Shown here in pieces: positions 26,292-35,181 of a stretch of 64,000 nt of DNA. Numbering within the stretch: the first letter of the stretch is position 1; the number at the start of each line of letters is the position of its first letter. The stretch lies in NCBI RefSeq assembly GCF_003131185.1, contig NZ_QFFU01000005.1:62001-126000 (forward strand). Direction: 5' to 3'. The notes under the pieces were generated by a model. It was not told the DNA's origin and searched no databases. It saw only the letters and a list, made by a program, of their open reading frames with translations. Origin of the DNA: Pseudomonas ovata (GTDB lineage: Bacteria; Pseudomonadota; Gammaproteobacteria; Pseudomonadales; Pseudomonadaceae). A program made the position numbers and the translations under genes.

Positions 26292-26963
26292 CTACCGCTG
26301 CAGATACCGCAACACCGCATCGCAGATCATCGTCTTGTGGCGCTGCTTGCGCTGCTCCTCTGACAGGTCGATCTTGAAGATCGCCCCCAGCGTGTGCCGG
26401 TTCGACACCCGGTGGAAACAGAACGAGGTCATCAGCATGTGCAGGTCCACGGCGTCCACGCCCTGGCGAAACACTCCGCTGGCCTCACCCCGGCGCAGAA
26501 TGTCATCCAGTGTCTTGATGGTGTTCTGGCTCTTGGCATGAATGGTCTCGGACTGCTTGACGTTCTCGCCGTTGAGCAGGTTCTCGTTGCACACGATGCG
26601 CACGAAATCGACATTGCGATCATGGTGATCGAAGGTGAACTCCACCAGCCGCAGGATGGCCGCATGCGGCTCCAGGTCGGTGAGGTTCATCAGGCTTTCG
26701 GTGTTGCGAATGTCACCGTAGAGTTTTTCCAGCACGTCGACGTACAACTGCTCCTTGCTGCCGAAGTAGTAATAGATCATGCGCTTGGATGTCTGGGTAC
26801 GCTCGGCAATGGCGTCGACCCGTGCGCCTGACAAGCCCCTGGCAACAAACTCGGTAACGGCTGCCTGAAGAATGTCTTCACGGGTCTTTTCAGGGTTGTT
26901 CTTGCGGCTCTTGCGCACAGCCTCCTGGGGCACGGGCGCAGCGGAGTCGGTAATTGTATTCAT
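26292..26963 (-). CDS. TetR-family regulator of the shikimate/quinate module
   Basis: 223-residue regulator with an N-terminal TetR helix-turn-helix (KTREDILQAAVTEFVARGLSGARVDAIAERTQTSKRMIYYYFGSKEQLY, about residues 26-74) and a ligand-binding C-terminal domain (VDFVRIVCNENLLNGENV). The ATG at 26963 gives the normal N-terminus; longer frames add unrelated residues. It lies between the dehydrogenase and quiC, as in the homologous P. aeruginosa locus, and is the natural candidate for the 16-bp motif found in three promoters here. Confidence 0.88.
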   Translation of the reverse strand: MNTITDSAAPVPQEAVRKSRKNNPEKTREDILQAAVTEFVARGLSGARVDAIAERTQTSKRMIYYYFGSKEQLYVDVLEKLYGDIRNTESLMNLTDLEPHAAILRLVEFTFDHHDRNVDFVRIVCNENLLNGENVKQSETIHAKSQNTIKTLDDILRRGEASGVFRQGVDAVDLHMLMTSFCFHRVSNRHTLGAIFKIDLSEEQRKQRHKTMICDAVLRYLQR

Positions 26964-27123
26964 TATTGGCTCACGACCACGGTAGAACGGTCGATTATGA
27001 GCCCCCGCCCCTGCTGGATGGAAGCTGCAGAGCACGCCGACTCATCAACGGCCTCCCGACAAATGTAAAAAAGCGTGACGATGCTGCCTCGACAGCACCG
27101 CCACCGACCTCGACAGCCTGCGA

Positions 27124-29049
27124 TCAGAGCCGCGCGCGTGGCGCCGCCCCTGTACGGGCCTTGGCCATCGCCGCCAGACGCACCGGCACGTTGGCCGCAC
27201 CGTAGCCGGCATAGCCATTCTTGCGCTGCAATATCTCGAAGAAGAAGCGCCCGTCGAAGGCATCGGTGTAGACATGAAACAGCTCGCCAGCCTGGCTATC
27301 ACGGTCGTAAAGCACGTTGTAATAGGCCAGCTCGCTGAGGAACTCGTCGTCGAAGTCCAGCCGTGCAGCCAGGTCATCGTAGTAGTTCAGCGGAATTTCC
27401 AGCAGTGGCACTCCGGCCTCCTTGGCGCGACGCACCTCGGCAAAGATGTCTTCGCAGTCAAAGGCGATGTGGTGCACACCCGAACCGCGATAGGTCGATA
27501 CCGCATGAGAGATGGCCGTATTGCGGTTCTCGGAGATGTTCAGCGGCAGGCGTACGCTGCTGCAACGGCTGCGCAGGGCACGGCTCTTGACCAGTCCGTA
27601 GGGATCGGGCAACACCACTTCGTCATCGGCCTCGAAGTCCAGCAGGCCCTTGTAGAACAACACCCAGCTGTCGAGGCTCTCGGCCGGCAACGCCATGGCC
27701 ATATGGTCGATGCGCTGCAGGCCGCCGGTGACCGGCGCCTGCGGATTGACCACAAAATCGCTGTCGTAGATCGACTGCCCGGGAGCTGCGCCTTCGATCA
27801 GGTAGATCAGGCTGCCATCGGGGGCGCGCACGGCCGGGATCTCGCGCTCGTTCGGCCCGACCAGCCCACGGTAAGGCTGGCCCTTGAATGCCTGCGCACG
27901 CTCCAGCGCCTGGGCGGCATTGTCGACCCGCAGGGCCGTGGCGCACAGCGAGGGGCCATGCACCTCGAAAAAGCTGTGGGCAAACGAGTAGGGCTCGGCA
28001 TTGAGCACGATACGGATATCGCCCTGCCCCAGCAGCCTGACCGCCTTGGAGCGATGCGCGCCCAACCGGGCAAAGCCCAGGCGCTCCAGCCAGCCCTCCA
28101 GGCGGGCACTCTGGGTCTCGTCCACGGCAAATTCGAGAAACTCCACGCCATCGAGCTGGCTGGCCGGCGGTGGGTTGAACAGCAGCTCATTGGACACCGG
28201 TGCTGCCGGTTGCTGGGGGAGCTGTTCGCTGGCCAGCAACTGGCGGGTCTTTTCTTCCAGATACAGCAGCGAGCGCAGGCCGTCGGCGGCATTGGCGCGG
28301 GTAGGCGCGGCGCGGAAACCGTCGTTGAAAACCTCCAGCGACAGCGGACCGGTGTAGCCACTGCGCAGAATCGGTGCCAGGAAACCCGGCAGGTCGAACT
28401 CGCCCTGACCGGGGAAGCAACGGAAATGCCGACTCCACTCCAGCACATCCATCGCCAGGATCGGCGCATCGGCCATCTGCACGAAAAAGATCTTGTCGCC
28501 GGGAATCTGCGCGATTGCACTCGGGTCACCCTTGAGCGACAGGGTATGGAAGCTGTCGAGCAAGACGCCCAGCGCCGGATGGTCGACCTCGCGCACCAGC
28601 GCCCAGACCTGCTGCCAGGTGTTGACGTGACGCCCCCAGGCCAGGGCTTCATAGCCGATGCGCAGCTTGCGGGCGCCGGCGCGTTCGGCCAGCAGGTTCA
28701 GGTCATCGCGCAGGATGGTGTGGTCACCCAGCGAGTCGGCGGCGGCGTTGCTGCACACCAGCACCAGGTCGGTGCCCAACTCCTGCATCAGGTCGAACTT
28801 GCGCTCGGCGCGATCAAGATTGCGCGCCAGGCGGTCGCGGCGGCAGCCTTCAAAATCGCGAAACGGCTGGAACAGGGTGATGGCCAGGCCCAGGTCGGCG
28901 CACATCTGCCGGATGTTGCGCGGGCTGCCGTCGTAGTACAGAAGGTCATTCTCGAAAATCTCGACGCCGTCAAAGCCGGCGGCGGCGATGGCTTCGAGCT
29001 TTTCCGGCAAGGTACCGCTCAAGCAAACGGTGGCAATGGAACGCTGCAT
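27124..29049 (-). CDS. quiC: 3-Dehydroshikimate dehydratase fused to an HPPD-like domain
   Basis: Converts 3-dehydroshikimate to protocatechuate, feeding shikimate and quinate into the beta-ketoadipate pathway. 641 residues. The N-terminal TIM-barrel (sugar phosphate isomerase/epimerase fold, residues 1-280) has the metal ligands Glu in YEALAW, Asp in LDSFH, Gln in FVQMAD and Glu in LEVFNDGF. The C-terminal half resembles 4-hydroxyphenylpyruvate dioxygenase and keeps a facial triad (IDHMAM, VHHIAF, FFFEILQ). This fusion is known as QuiC1 in pseudomonads. AGGAGA precedes the ATG. It is divergent from the MFS transporter gene. Confidence 0.93.
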   Translation of the reverse strand: MQRSIATVCLSGTLPEKLEAIAAAGFDGVEIFENDLLYYDGSPRNIRQMCADLGLAITLFQPFRDFEGCRRDRLARNLDRAERKFDLMQELGTDLVLVCSNAAADSLGDHTILRDDLNLLAERAGARKLRIGYEALAWGRHVNTWQQVWALVREVDHPALGVLLDSFHTLSLKGDPSAIAQIPGDKIFFVQMADAPILAMDVLEWSRHFRCFPGQGEFDLPGFLAPILRSGYTGPLSLEVFNDGFRAAPTRANAADGLRSLLYLEEKTRQLLASEQLPQQPAAPVSNELLFNPPPASQLDGVEFLEFAVDETQSARLEGWLERLGFARLGAHRSKAVRLLGQGDIRIVLNAEPYSFAHSFFEVHGPSLCATALRVDNAAQALERAQAFKGQPYRGLVGPNEREIPAVRAPDGSLIYLIEGAAPGQSIYDSDFVVNPQAPVTGGLQRIDHMAMALPAESLDSWVLFYKGLLDFEADDEVVLPDPYGLVKSRALRSRCSSVRLPLNISENRNTAISHAVSTYRGSGVHHIAFDCEDIFAEVRRAKEAGVPLLEIPLNYYDDLAARLDFDDEFLSELAYYNVLYDRDSQAGELFHVYTDAFDGRFFFEILQRKNGYAGYGAANVPVRLAAMAKARTGAAPRARL

Positions 29050-29657
29050 GTTGTTGTTCTCCTGGACGAGCGCGACCGTGCAGGGTCGCCACTGGATTGC
29101 ACCGCATGCAAGGCGGTCAACGGCCTTGATTATGGATGCAGTGTGAGTATTTCGCTGTCAAAATACACGAGCAACACAATATGTACGAACTGGTTAGTTT
29201 TTCGTTCGGTTATCGAACAAAACCGATTTTGCTCGATTGACGATATATTCGCCAACGCCCACCATCTGTTTCGCCGTGCGAAAACGATCTTTATCCTTTA
29301 TTCGACACGCACTGCCCAGTTTTGCGCTGCACCCGATGAACCTCCATAACAATTTCAAAAACAGGATTACTACCCATGCGCGCCCTTCCCGAGTTCTCCG
29401 TACACCCGCTTGGCATTCCCGAGACTTCGAGTAGACGAACCCGTTCGGCCATTTTAATGGCTGCACCTACGTTCGCCTGATAGCAATTTGCGCGCTCGCC
29501 TGCGCCTGATCTGTCAGAATTCGCGCCTCGCCTGCCTGCCACTTGTTCTGGCCGGCACGATGCCACGAACCGCCCTGACGGCTTCCGGCCACTGCGGGTA
29601 GTTTCTCAGTCCGGCTGACGCCCCTGGCGCAGTCCTGGTACGGATGATCGAACCATC
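29050..29657. promoter_or_regulatory. 608-bp quiC / MFS divergent control region
   Basis: No convincing gene. It holds the shared 16-bp motif (29181-29196) and, 8 bp further, the perfect inverted repeat GTTCG-GTTAT-CGAAC (29204-29218), both suited to a TetR regulator. The stretch 29150-29360 is AT-richer than its surroundings. The remaining 300 bp up to the MFS gene shows nothing I can name. Confidence 0.5.
29181..29196 (+). promoter_or_regulatory. Shared 16-bp motif, copy 2
   Basis: ATGTACGAACTGGTTA, in the quiC/MFS divergent promoter region. It matches copy 1 at 13 of 16 positions (minus strand of 25120-25135) and copy 3 at 13 of 16 (32443-32458). Confidence 0.55.
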
Positions 29658-30986
29658 ATGCTCAACACCCAATCCAATCCTCTGGCCAGCGCTGCGCGTG
29701 CCGGTATCGGTGAAAAGGTCCGCGGCGCCCTCGCCGTCGGCAAGACCCGCTGGGGCATGCTCGCCCTGGTGTTCTTCGCCACCACCCTGAACTACATCGA
29801 CCGCGCCGCCCTGGGCGTCATGCAGCCCATCCTTGCCAAGGAAATGAGCTGGACGACGATGGACTATGCCAACATCAACTTCTGGTTCCAGGTTGGCTAC
29901 GCCATCGGCTTTCTGCTGCAAGGCCGCTTCATCGACAAGGTCGGCGTCAAGCGCGCCTTCTTCCTGGCGGTGCTGCTCTGGAGCCTGGCGACCGGCGCTC
30001 ACGGCCTGGCCACTTCGGCGGTCGGCTTCATGGTCTGCCGGTTCATCCTGGGCCTGACCGAAGCGGCCAACTACCCGGCCTGCGTGAAGACCACGCGCCT
30101 GTGGTTCCCGGCCGGCGAACGCGCCGTGGCCACCGGCATCTTCAACGCCGGCACCAACGTCGGCGCCATGATCACTCCTGCGCTGCTGCCGATCATCCTC
30201 AGTGTCTGGGGCTGGCAGGCCGCCTTTATGGCCATGGGTTTCCTGGGCTTGTTCTGGGTCGTCACCTGGCGCCTGAAGTACTACAACCCTGAAGAGCACC
30301 CGACCGTCAGCCAGGCCGAACTGGACTACATCAACAAGGATGTGGAGCCGGAGCCGGTCAAAGTGCCGTTCTCGCACATCCTGAAGATGCGCGGCACCTG
30401 GGCCTTCGCCCTGGCCTACTCGATTACCGCACCGGTGTTCTGGTTCTACCTGTACTGGCTGCCACCGTTCCTGAACCAGCAATACAACCTGGGCATCAGC
30501 GTGACGCAGATGGGGATTCCGCTGATCCTGATCTGGCTCACCGCCGACTTCGGCAGCATCGGTGGCGGCGTGCTGTCGTCATGGCTGATCGGCCGCGGCG
30601 TGAAAGCGACCAAGGCACGCCTGGTGTCGATGCTGATCTTTGCCCTGACCATCTGCAGCGTGGTGTTCGCCGCCAACGCCAGCGGCCTGTGGGTTGCGGT
30701 ACTGGCCATCTCGCTGGCGGTCGGCGCCCACCAGGCCTGGACGGCCAACATCTGGAGCCTGGTGATGGACTACACGCCCAAGCACCTGATGAGCACCGTG
30801 TTCGGCTTTGGCGGCATGTGCGCCGCGATCGGCGGGATGTTCATGACCCAGATCGTCGGCGCCGTACTGACCGCCACCAACAACAACTACAGCATCCTGT
30901 TCACCATGATCCCGGCGATGTACTTCATTGCCCTGACCTGGATGTACTTCATGGCCCCGCGCGAAGTGCCGGACATGAATAAATAA
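29658..30986 (+). CDS. MFS transporter, anion:cation symporter type
   Basis: 442-residue inner-membrane transporter with 12 hydrophobic segments. The ACS-family signature is visible: TLNYIDRAALGVMQPILAKEM in TM1, GFLLQGRFIDKVGVKRAF in the loop 2-3 motif A region, and RFILGLTEAANYPACVKTTRLWFPAGERA. Such proteins take up aromatic or sugar acids with protons. Its position, divergent from quiC, and the homologous P. aeruginosa locus make shikimate, quinate or a related hydroaromatic acid the likely substrate (inferred). No clear Shine-Dalgarno is seen. A strong terminator follows. Confidence 0.9.
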   Translation: MLNTQSNPLASAARAGIGEKVRGALAVGKTRWGMLALVFFATTLNYIDRAALGVMQPILAKEMSWTTMDYANINFWFQVGYAIGFLLQGRFIDKVGVKRAFFLAVLLWSLATGAHGLATSAVGFMVCRFILGLTEAANYPACVKTTRLWFPAGERAVATGIFNAGTNVGAMITPALLPIILSVWGWQAAFMAMGFLGLFWVVTWRLKYYNPEEHPTVSQAELDYINKDVEPEPVKVPFSHILKMRGTWAFALAYSITAPVFWFYLYWLPPFLNQQYNLGISVTQMGIPLILIWLTADFGSIGGGVLSSWLIGRGVKATKARLVSMLIFALTICSVVFAANASGLWVAVLAISLAVGAHQAWTANIWSLVMDYTPKHLMSTVFGFGGMCAAIGGMFMTQIVGAVLTATNNNYSILFTMIPAMYFIALTWMYFMAPREVPDMNK

Positions 30987-31007
30987 GCCTGTAAATGGCA
31001 AATGAAC

Positions 31008-31041
31008 AAGGCCCGGTGATGCGAATCACCGGGCCTTTTTT
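31008..31041 (+). terminator. Rho-independent terminator after the MFS gene
   Basis: Stem AAGGCCCGGTGA / TCACCGGGCCTT with a short TGCGAA-type loop, running into TTTTTT. It starts 21 bp after the MFS stop codon. Confidence 0.92.
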
Positions 31042-31105
31042 ATGGTCTCTGCGTTACACCAACCCTGTGTGAGGGCTTTCCAGGCGCGTGATTCTAAAGG
31101 CCTCA

Positions 31106-31213
31106 TCGCCGGCAAGCCGCCTCCCACGGACTGGAGGCGGTGTCGTGAAAGCCGGCCTGACTGCTCGTGACTGTCGCGTCAAACCGCTTCTGTGAGAGGC
31201 GGCTTGCCGGCGA
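31106..31213. repeat. Pair of inverted REP units
   Basis: TCGCCGGCAAGCCGCCTC near 31106 and its inverse GAGGCGGCTTGCCGGCGA ending at 31213 flank an 80-bp core, the arrangement of a REP doublet. It lies between two convergent transporter genes. Confidence 0.75.
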
Positions 31214-31272
31214 AAGCGATGTAACAGACGCCGCAACGCCCCCTCACAACCGATCCCGGCAACAACCCGGAA

Positions 31273-32157
31273 TCACTTCTTGCGCCGCTGCTGCCAGGCC
31301 GCAGCCAGGCCGCTCAGGCAGATGATCGCAATGCCGATCTGGGCATCCAGCGGTGGCATGTGATCGAACACCAGCCAGCCCAGCAGCCCGGCAAACACGA
31401 TCTGGCAATAGCTGAACGGTGCCAGCATGGCCGGTGCCGCGTAGCGGAACGCCTGGGTCAGCAGCAAGTGCGCGCCCATGCCGCAGGCACCGAGGGCCAG
31501 CAGGAACGGCCAGTGCTTGAATTCCGGCGTCTCCCAGAAGAACGGCACGATCGCACTCATGACCAGGGTATTGAACAACCCGGCAAAGAAATTGCTGGTG
31601 GTCGGGCTGTCATACGGACTCACCAGCCGGGTCAGCAACTGATACAGGGCAAAACACAGCGCTGACGACAACGGCAGCAGAATCGCCGGCGTGAACAGCT
31701 GGCCACCCGGGTGAATGATCACCATCACCCCGATGAACCCCACGATCACCGCACACCACTGGCCACGGGTCACGTGCTCGTGCAACAGCGGCACCGACAA
31801 CGCCGTCACCAGCAAGGGCGCCAGGAAGTTGACCGCTGTCGCCTCGGCCTGCGGAATGAACAACAGGCTGCTGGTGAACAACAGGCTGGTGCCCAGCAGG
31901 GCCAGCGCGCGCAGCACCTGGAACAGCGGGCGCTTGGTGCGCAACACCCGCAGGCCCGACGAAGGCATGAAGATGAAGGCCATCAGCAGCGTATGCACCA
32001 CATAGCGCGCCCAGACCACCAGGATGACCGGATAGAAGCCTGACAGGTACTTGGACAACGTGTCATGGCTGGCAAACAGAAAGGTAGCCAGCAGAATGAA
32101 ACTGATCCCCTTGAGGGGATGATTGACGCCGGACACAGGCGTACTGGTCGTGCTCAT
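31273..32157 (-). CDS. DMT-superfamily (EamA) transporter
   Basis: 294-residue inner-membrane protein with ten hydrophobic segments in two EamA repeats (ISFILLATFLFASHDTLSKYL; GFIGVMVIIHPGG; ATAVNFLAPLLVTALSVPLL; LGWLVFDHMPPLDAQIGIAIICLSG), a family of metabolite and drug exporters or importers. GGAAGA lies 6 bp before the ATG. A 140-bp foldback element ends only about 10 bp upstream of the start, so the natural promoter was displaced or replaced. The substrate is unknown; the setting suggests an aromatic or hydroaromatic metabolite. Confidence 0.85.
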   Translation of the reverse strand: MSTTSTPVSGVNHPLKGISFILLATFLFASHDTLSKYLSGFYPVILVVWARYVVHTLLMAFIFMPSSGLRVLRTKRPLFQVLRALALLGTSLLFTSSLLFIPQAEATAVNFLAPLLVTALSVPLLHEHVTRGQWCAVIVGFIGVMVIIHPGGQLFTPAILLPLSSALCFALYQLLTRLVSPYDSPTTSNFFAGLFNTLVMSAIVPFFWETPEFKHWPFLLALGACGMGAHLLLTQAFRYAAPAMLAPFSYCQIVFAGLLGWLVFDHMPPLDAQIGIAIICLSGLAAAWQQRRKK

Positions 32158-32167
32158 GGGTCTTCCT

Positions 32168-32311
32168 TAGGCTCTGTACGTAAAGTGGCTGCGCTCGGCC
32201 ATGCTGCGTTAAAAATCGACTCGCAATGCTCATTGACACGTGTCAACTGCGCTTGCTCGCCGCTTTTTGCCTTGCCTGACCTTCGCTCACCGACTTTTCG
32301 TACAGAGCCTA
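32168..32311. mobile_element. MITE-like 140-bp foldback element flanked by TA
   Basis: Ends GGCTCTGTACG (32170) and CGTACAGAGCC (32309) are perfect terminal inverted repeats that continue imperfectly for about 25 bp, with a TA dinucleotide on each side. The exact centre is the 14-bp perfect palindrome TTGACACGTGTCAA (32233-32246), and the two 70-bp halves are related throughout. No coding capacity. The shape is that of a non-autonomous element moved in trans; the parent family is not known to me. Confidence 0.75.
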
Positions 32312-32442
32312 GGCTCTTTATGAACAGCAGGGATAAATCGGCAGGCAAGGCATTGGACAGGCAAGGACTGTTATAGCTGACAGTCGGTTTGCCGCCCTGT
32401 TCTACAAGCGTCTCAGGCCGTTGTTCCCGCGTCTGCGCTGAA

Positions 32443-32458
32443 ATGTTCTAACCGGTTA
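32443..32458 (+). promoter_or_regulatory. Shared 16-bp motif, copy 3, upstream of oprD
   Basis: ATGTTCTAACCGGTTA, including the perfect palindrome TAACCGGTTA. It is followed by the inverted repeat GTGCGAT-A-ATCGCAC at 32465-32479. It lies about 130 bp before the porin ATG. Confidence 0.55.
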
Positions 32459-32585
32459 ATTAACGTGCGATAATCGCACCTTACCGTTTTCCGTCAATTG
32501 CAGGCCGCGTCCATGCGCAGCACTATTTCAACCAGCAACACGGCATCCGTCTCACTCGACCTATAACTACAAAAAAGGCATCGCC

Positions 32586-33845
32586 ATGCATTTTTCCCCT
32601 TTCCGTACGACCAAGGGCAGCTTCTGCGTTCTGTTCACCGCCACCGCCTTGATCCCGACCCTCGGCCACGCCGCAGGCTTTGTCGAAGACGCCAAGGTCG
32701 GCTTGAACCTACGCAACTTCTTTATCAATCGCAACTTCGTCGACCCGGCCAATGCCCAGAGCGGCGCACAGGAATGGACGCAGAACTTCATCCTCGATGC
32801 CCGCTCCGGCTTTACCCAAGGCACGGTCGGTTTCGGCGCCGATGTCCTGGGCATGTACTCGCTCAAGCTGGACGGTGGCAAGGGTTCGGGCGGCACGCAA
32901 CTGTTGCCGATTCACAGCGACGGGCGCCCTGCCGATGACTTCGGACGCCTGGCGGTGGCCGGCAAGGCACGCTTTTCGAAAACCGAGCTGAAAGTCGGTG
33001 AATGGATGCCGGTGCTGCCGATCCTGCGTTCCGACGACGGTCGTTCGCTGCCGCAGACGTTCCAGGGCGCACAGATCACCTCCAAGGAAATCGACGGCGT
33101 GACCCTGTATGGCGGTCAGTTCCGCGCCAACAGCCCACGCAACGACGCGAGCATGGAAGACATGTTCATGAACGGCCGGGCCGGCATCACCTCGGACCGC
33201 TTCAACTTCGCCGCCGGCGAATACAGCTTTAACGAAAAGCGCACCTCGGTCGGCGTCTGGTATGCGCAGCTCGAAGACATCTACCACCAGCAGTACTACA
33301 ACGTGCAGCACAGCCAGCCCGTGGGCAACTGGGTGCTGGGCGCCAACCTGGGCTACTTCGTCGGCAAGGACGACGGCCAGTCACTGGCCGGCAACCTGGA
33401 CAACAAAACCGCGTCAGCCATGCTCTCGGCCCGTTATGGCGGCAGCACCTTCTATGTGGGCCTGCAGAAAGTCAGCGGCGACAACCTGTGGATGCGCGTC
33501 AACGGCACCAGTGGCGGCACCCTGGCCAACGACAGCTATAACTCCAGCTTCGACAATGCCAAGGAGCGCTCCTGGCAGTTGCGCCATGATTATGATTTCA
33601 GCGCCCTGGGCGTGCCAGGCCTGACCCTGATGAACCGCTACATCAGCGGTGACAACGTGCACACCGGCGCCATCACCGACGGCGAAGAATGGGCACGCGA
33701 GTCGGAGCTGGCCTATGTCTTCCAGCAAGGCACGTTCAAGAGCCTGAGCCTGAAATGGCGCAACTCGACCATGCGCCGCGACTACAGCACCAACCAGTTC
33801 GACGAAAACCGGGTGATCGTCAGCTACCCGATCTCGATCCTGTAA
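32586..33845 (+). CDS. OprD-family outer-membrane porin (shikimate locus)
   Basis: 419-residue 18-strand-type substrate-specific porin. A signal peptide is cleaved around GHAAG (residue 30). The family start is seen (FVEDAKVGLNLRNFFINRNF) along with internal blocks (KTELKVGEWMPVLPILRSDDGRSLPQTFQGAQITS; RDYSTNQFDENRVIVSYPISIL at the end). The protein ends with a hydrophobic strand as expected for BAM-dependent insertion. It carries the shared 16-bp motif upstream and probably admits the hydroaromatic acids handled by the neighbouring MFS and QuiC. Confidence 0.92.
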   Translation: MHFSPFRTTKGSFCVLFTATALIPTLGHAAGFVEDAKVGLNLRNFFINRNFVDPANAQSGAQEWTQNFILDARSGFTQGTVGFGADVLGMYSLKLDGGKGSGGTQLLPIHSDGRPADDFGRLAVAGKARFSKTELKVGEWMPVLPILRSDDGRSLPQTFQGAQITSKEIDGVTLYGGQFRANSPRNDASMEDMFMNGRAGITSDRFNFAAGEYSFNEKRTSVGVWYAQLEDIYHQQYYNVQHSQPVGNWVLGANLGYFVGKDDGQSLAGNLDNKTASAMLSARYGGSTFYVGLQKVSGDNLWMRVNGTSGGTLANDSYNSSFDNAKERSWQLRHDYDFSALGVPGLTLMNRYISGDNVHTGAITDGEEWARESELAYVFQQGTFKSLSLKWRNSTMRRDYSTNQFDENRVIVSYPISIL

Positions 33846-33867
33846 CCTGCCCTTGCTGCGCAGGAAC

Positions 33868-33906
33868 CGCTTCAGCGGCGAGCATCTGCCGATCCCCGCT
33901 GAAGCG
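33868..33906. repeat. Inverted repeat between convergent oprD and araC-type genes
   Basis: Perfect 11-bp arms CGCTTCAGCGG and CCGCTGAAGCG separated by 17 bp. It could act as a bidirectional termination structure; no T-run is present. Confidence 0.5.
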
Positions 33907-33910
33907 ACGC

Positions 33911-34870
33911 CTACGCAGACCGCCGCTTCAGCGTATCGGAAGGCAGTTCGCCAAAACTGTTGCGGTAGCTTTCGGAAAAGCGCCCCAGGTGCAGAAAGCC
34001 ATAGTCCATGGCCAGTTCGGTAATGTTGCGCACCCGGCAGTCCGGGTCCTTGAGGCAGGCATGGATGCGCTGCAGCTTGCGCTGGCGCACATAGAGTTTC
34101 GGCGTCACCCCGGCATGGCGCTCGAACAGGCCATACAGGCTGCGCAGGCTGACCCCGGCCTGGCCGGCCAGGGCCTCAATGTCGATATCCTGCTTGAGGT
34201 TGCGTTCGATGTAGTCGCTGATGCGCTCGAACACGGCCGATGAGCCGACCAGGCATTCGCGGCTGACGTTGGTCTTCATCAGGGTCAGCATCTTGCTGGC
34301 GACAATCTGCGCGTAATGCTCCTGCACCCGCAGCAGTTGCTCTTCGGCCTCGGCCTCCTGGCACACCATCGACAGCAAATTGACGAAGCCATCCAGGCAC
34401 GGCAGCTGATAGCGGTTTTCAGTGAAACGTACGCCATCACGCGGGTGCTGCCAGCGCTGCTCGGCACACACCGACTCGATCAGGCTCACAGGCATTTTCA
34501 GGATGAATTTTTCGCAGTCGTCCGAATAGGTCAGGTCCACAGGATCATCGGGGTTGATCAACAGCAGCTCGCCCGGGGCAAAGTAGTGCTCCTGGCCATG
34601 CCCGCGCCACAGGCAATGGCCGCGCAACAGGATCTGCATGTGAAAAATGGTTTCCAGCGCCGGCGAGGTCACCCGCACGCCGCCACCATAGCTGATGCGG
34701 CACAGGTCCAGATTGGCGAACTGGCGATGGTTCAGGCTGGCTTCGGGACGGCCAACGGCCGGCATGCGGATGTTGTGCATGCCAACGTGCTGATTGACGT
34801 AACTCGACACCGCGTGGGGGTCGGCACGGTCGAACACCCGACTGCGCTCACTGAGCAGGCGACTATCCAT
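33911..34870 (-). CDS. AraC/XylS-family regulator
   Basis: 319-residue regulator. It has an N-terminal AraC_binding_2 domain (FANLDLCRISYGGGVRVTSPALETIFHMQILLRGHCLW; PGELLLINPDDPVDL) and a C-terminal double helix-turn-helix (DIDIEALAGQAGVSLRSLYGLFERHAGVTPKLYVRQRKLQRI; ITELAMDYGFLHLGRFSESYRNSFGELPSDTLKRR). This architecture is that of activators of aromatic-acid pathways such as XylS, BenR and AntR. The ATG at 34870 is preferred to a GTG four codons upstream. It converges on the porin gene; its target is not evident. Confidence 0.88.
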   Translation of the reverse strand: MDSRLLSERSRVFDRADPHAVSSYVNQHVGMHNIRMPAVGRPEASLNHRQFANLDLCRISYGGGVRVTSPALETIFHMQILLRGHCLWRGHGQEHYFAPGELLLINPDDPVDLTYSDDCEKFILKMPVSLIESVCAEQRWQHPRDGVRFTENRYQLPCLDGFVNLLSMVCQEAEAEEQLLRVQEHYAQIVASKMLTLMKTNVSRECLVGSSAVFERISDYIERNLKQDIDIEALAGQAGVSLRSLYGLFERHAGVTPKLYVRQRKLQRIHACLKDPDCRVRNITELAMDYGFLHLGRFSESYRNSFGELPSDTLKRRSA

Positions 34871-35147
34871 AAGGCAAGGCACTCTTTAATTATTCTTGTC
34901 GGGCTGGGCCTGGCATCACGGGGCAACATGCAAGGCACAGGCTCATCAGGTCACGGCGCTCTGTCGGCCCGCTGCGTGCAGTTCGCGTAGGTCAGGCTTA
35001 CTGCATGATGGCCAGAGTACGGTCGGCTGGCGACCACCGTCAATCGAGCACTCACGCTATGTGGGCGGTAATCGGACGGCGCTAGCCTGCCTATCCTCAT
35101 GCAGGTGTCTGGCAAGCACCTTACAGCGCTACAGCGGCTTACCCCTA

Positions 35148-35175
35148 TTCACATTTGGATACGAATGGCTATGCT
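35148..35175 (+). promoter_or_regulatory. Candidate promoter giving a leaderless transcript
   Basis: TTCACA (35148-35153), 16-bp spacer, TATGCT (35170-35175). The ATG of the following gene begins 7 bp after the -10 element, where transcription should start, and no Shine-Dalgarno is present. Confidence 0.35.
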
Positions 35176-35181
35176 GGGCGC

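Noticed and set aside
27274..29349. 691-codon plus-strand open frame
   Set aside because: Exact antisense of quiC with shadow composition; quiC has conserved motifs and a ribosome binding site.
29194..29466. 90-codon minus-strand frame between quiC and the MFS gene
   Set aside because: Covers the putative operator sites, lacks a ribosome binding site and resembles no protein.
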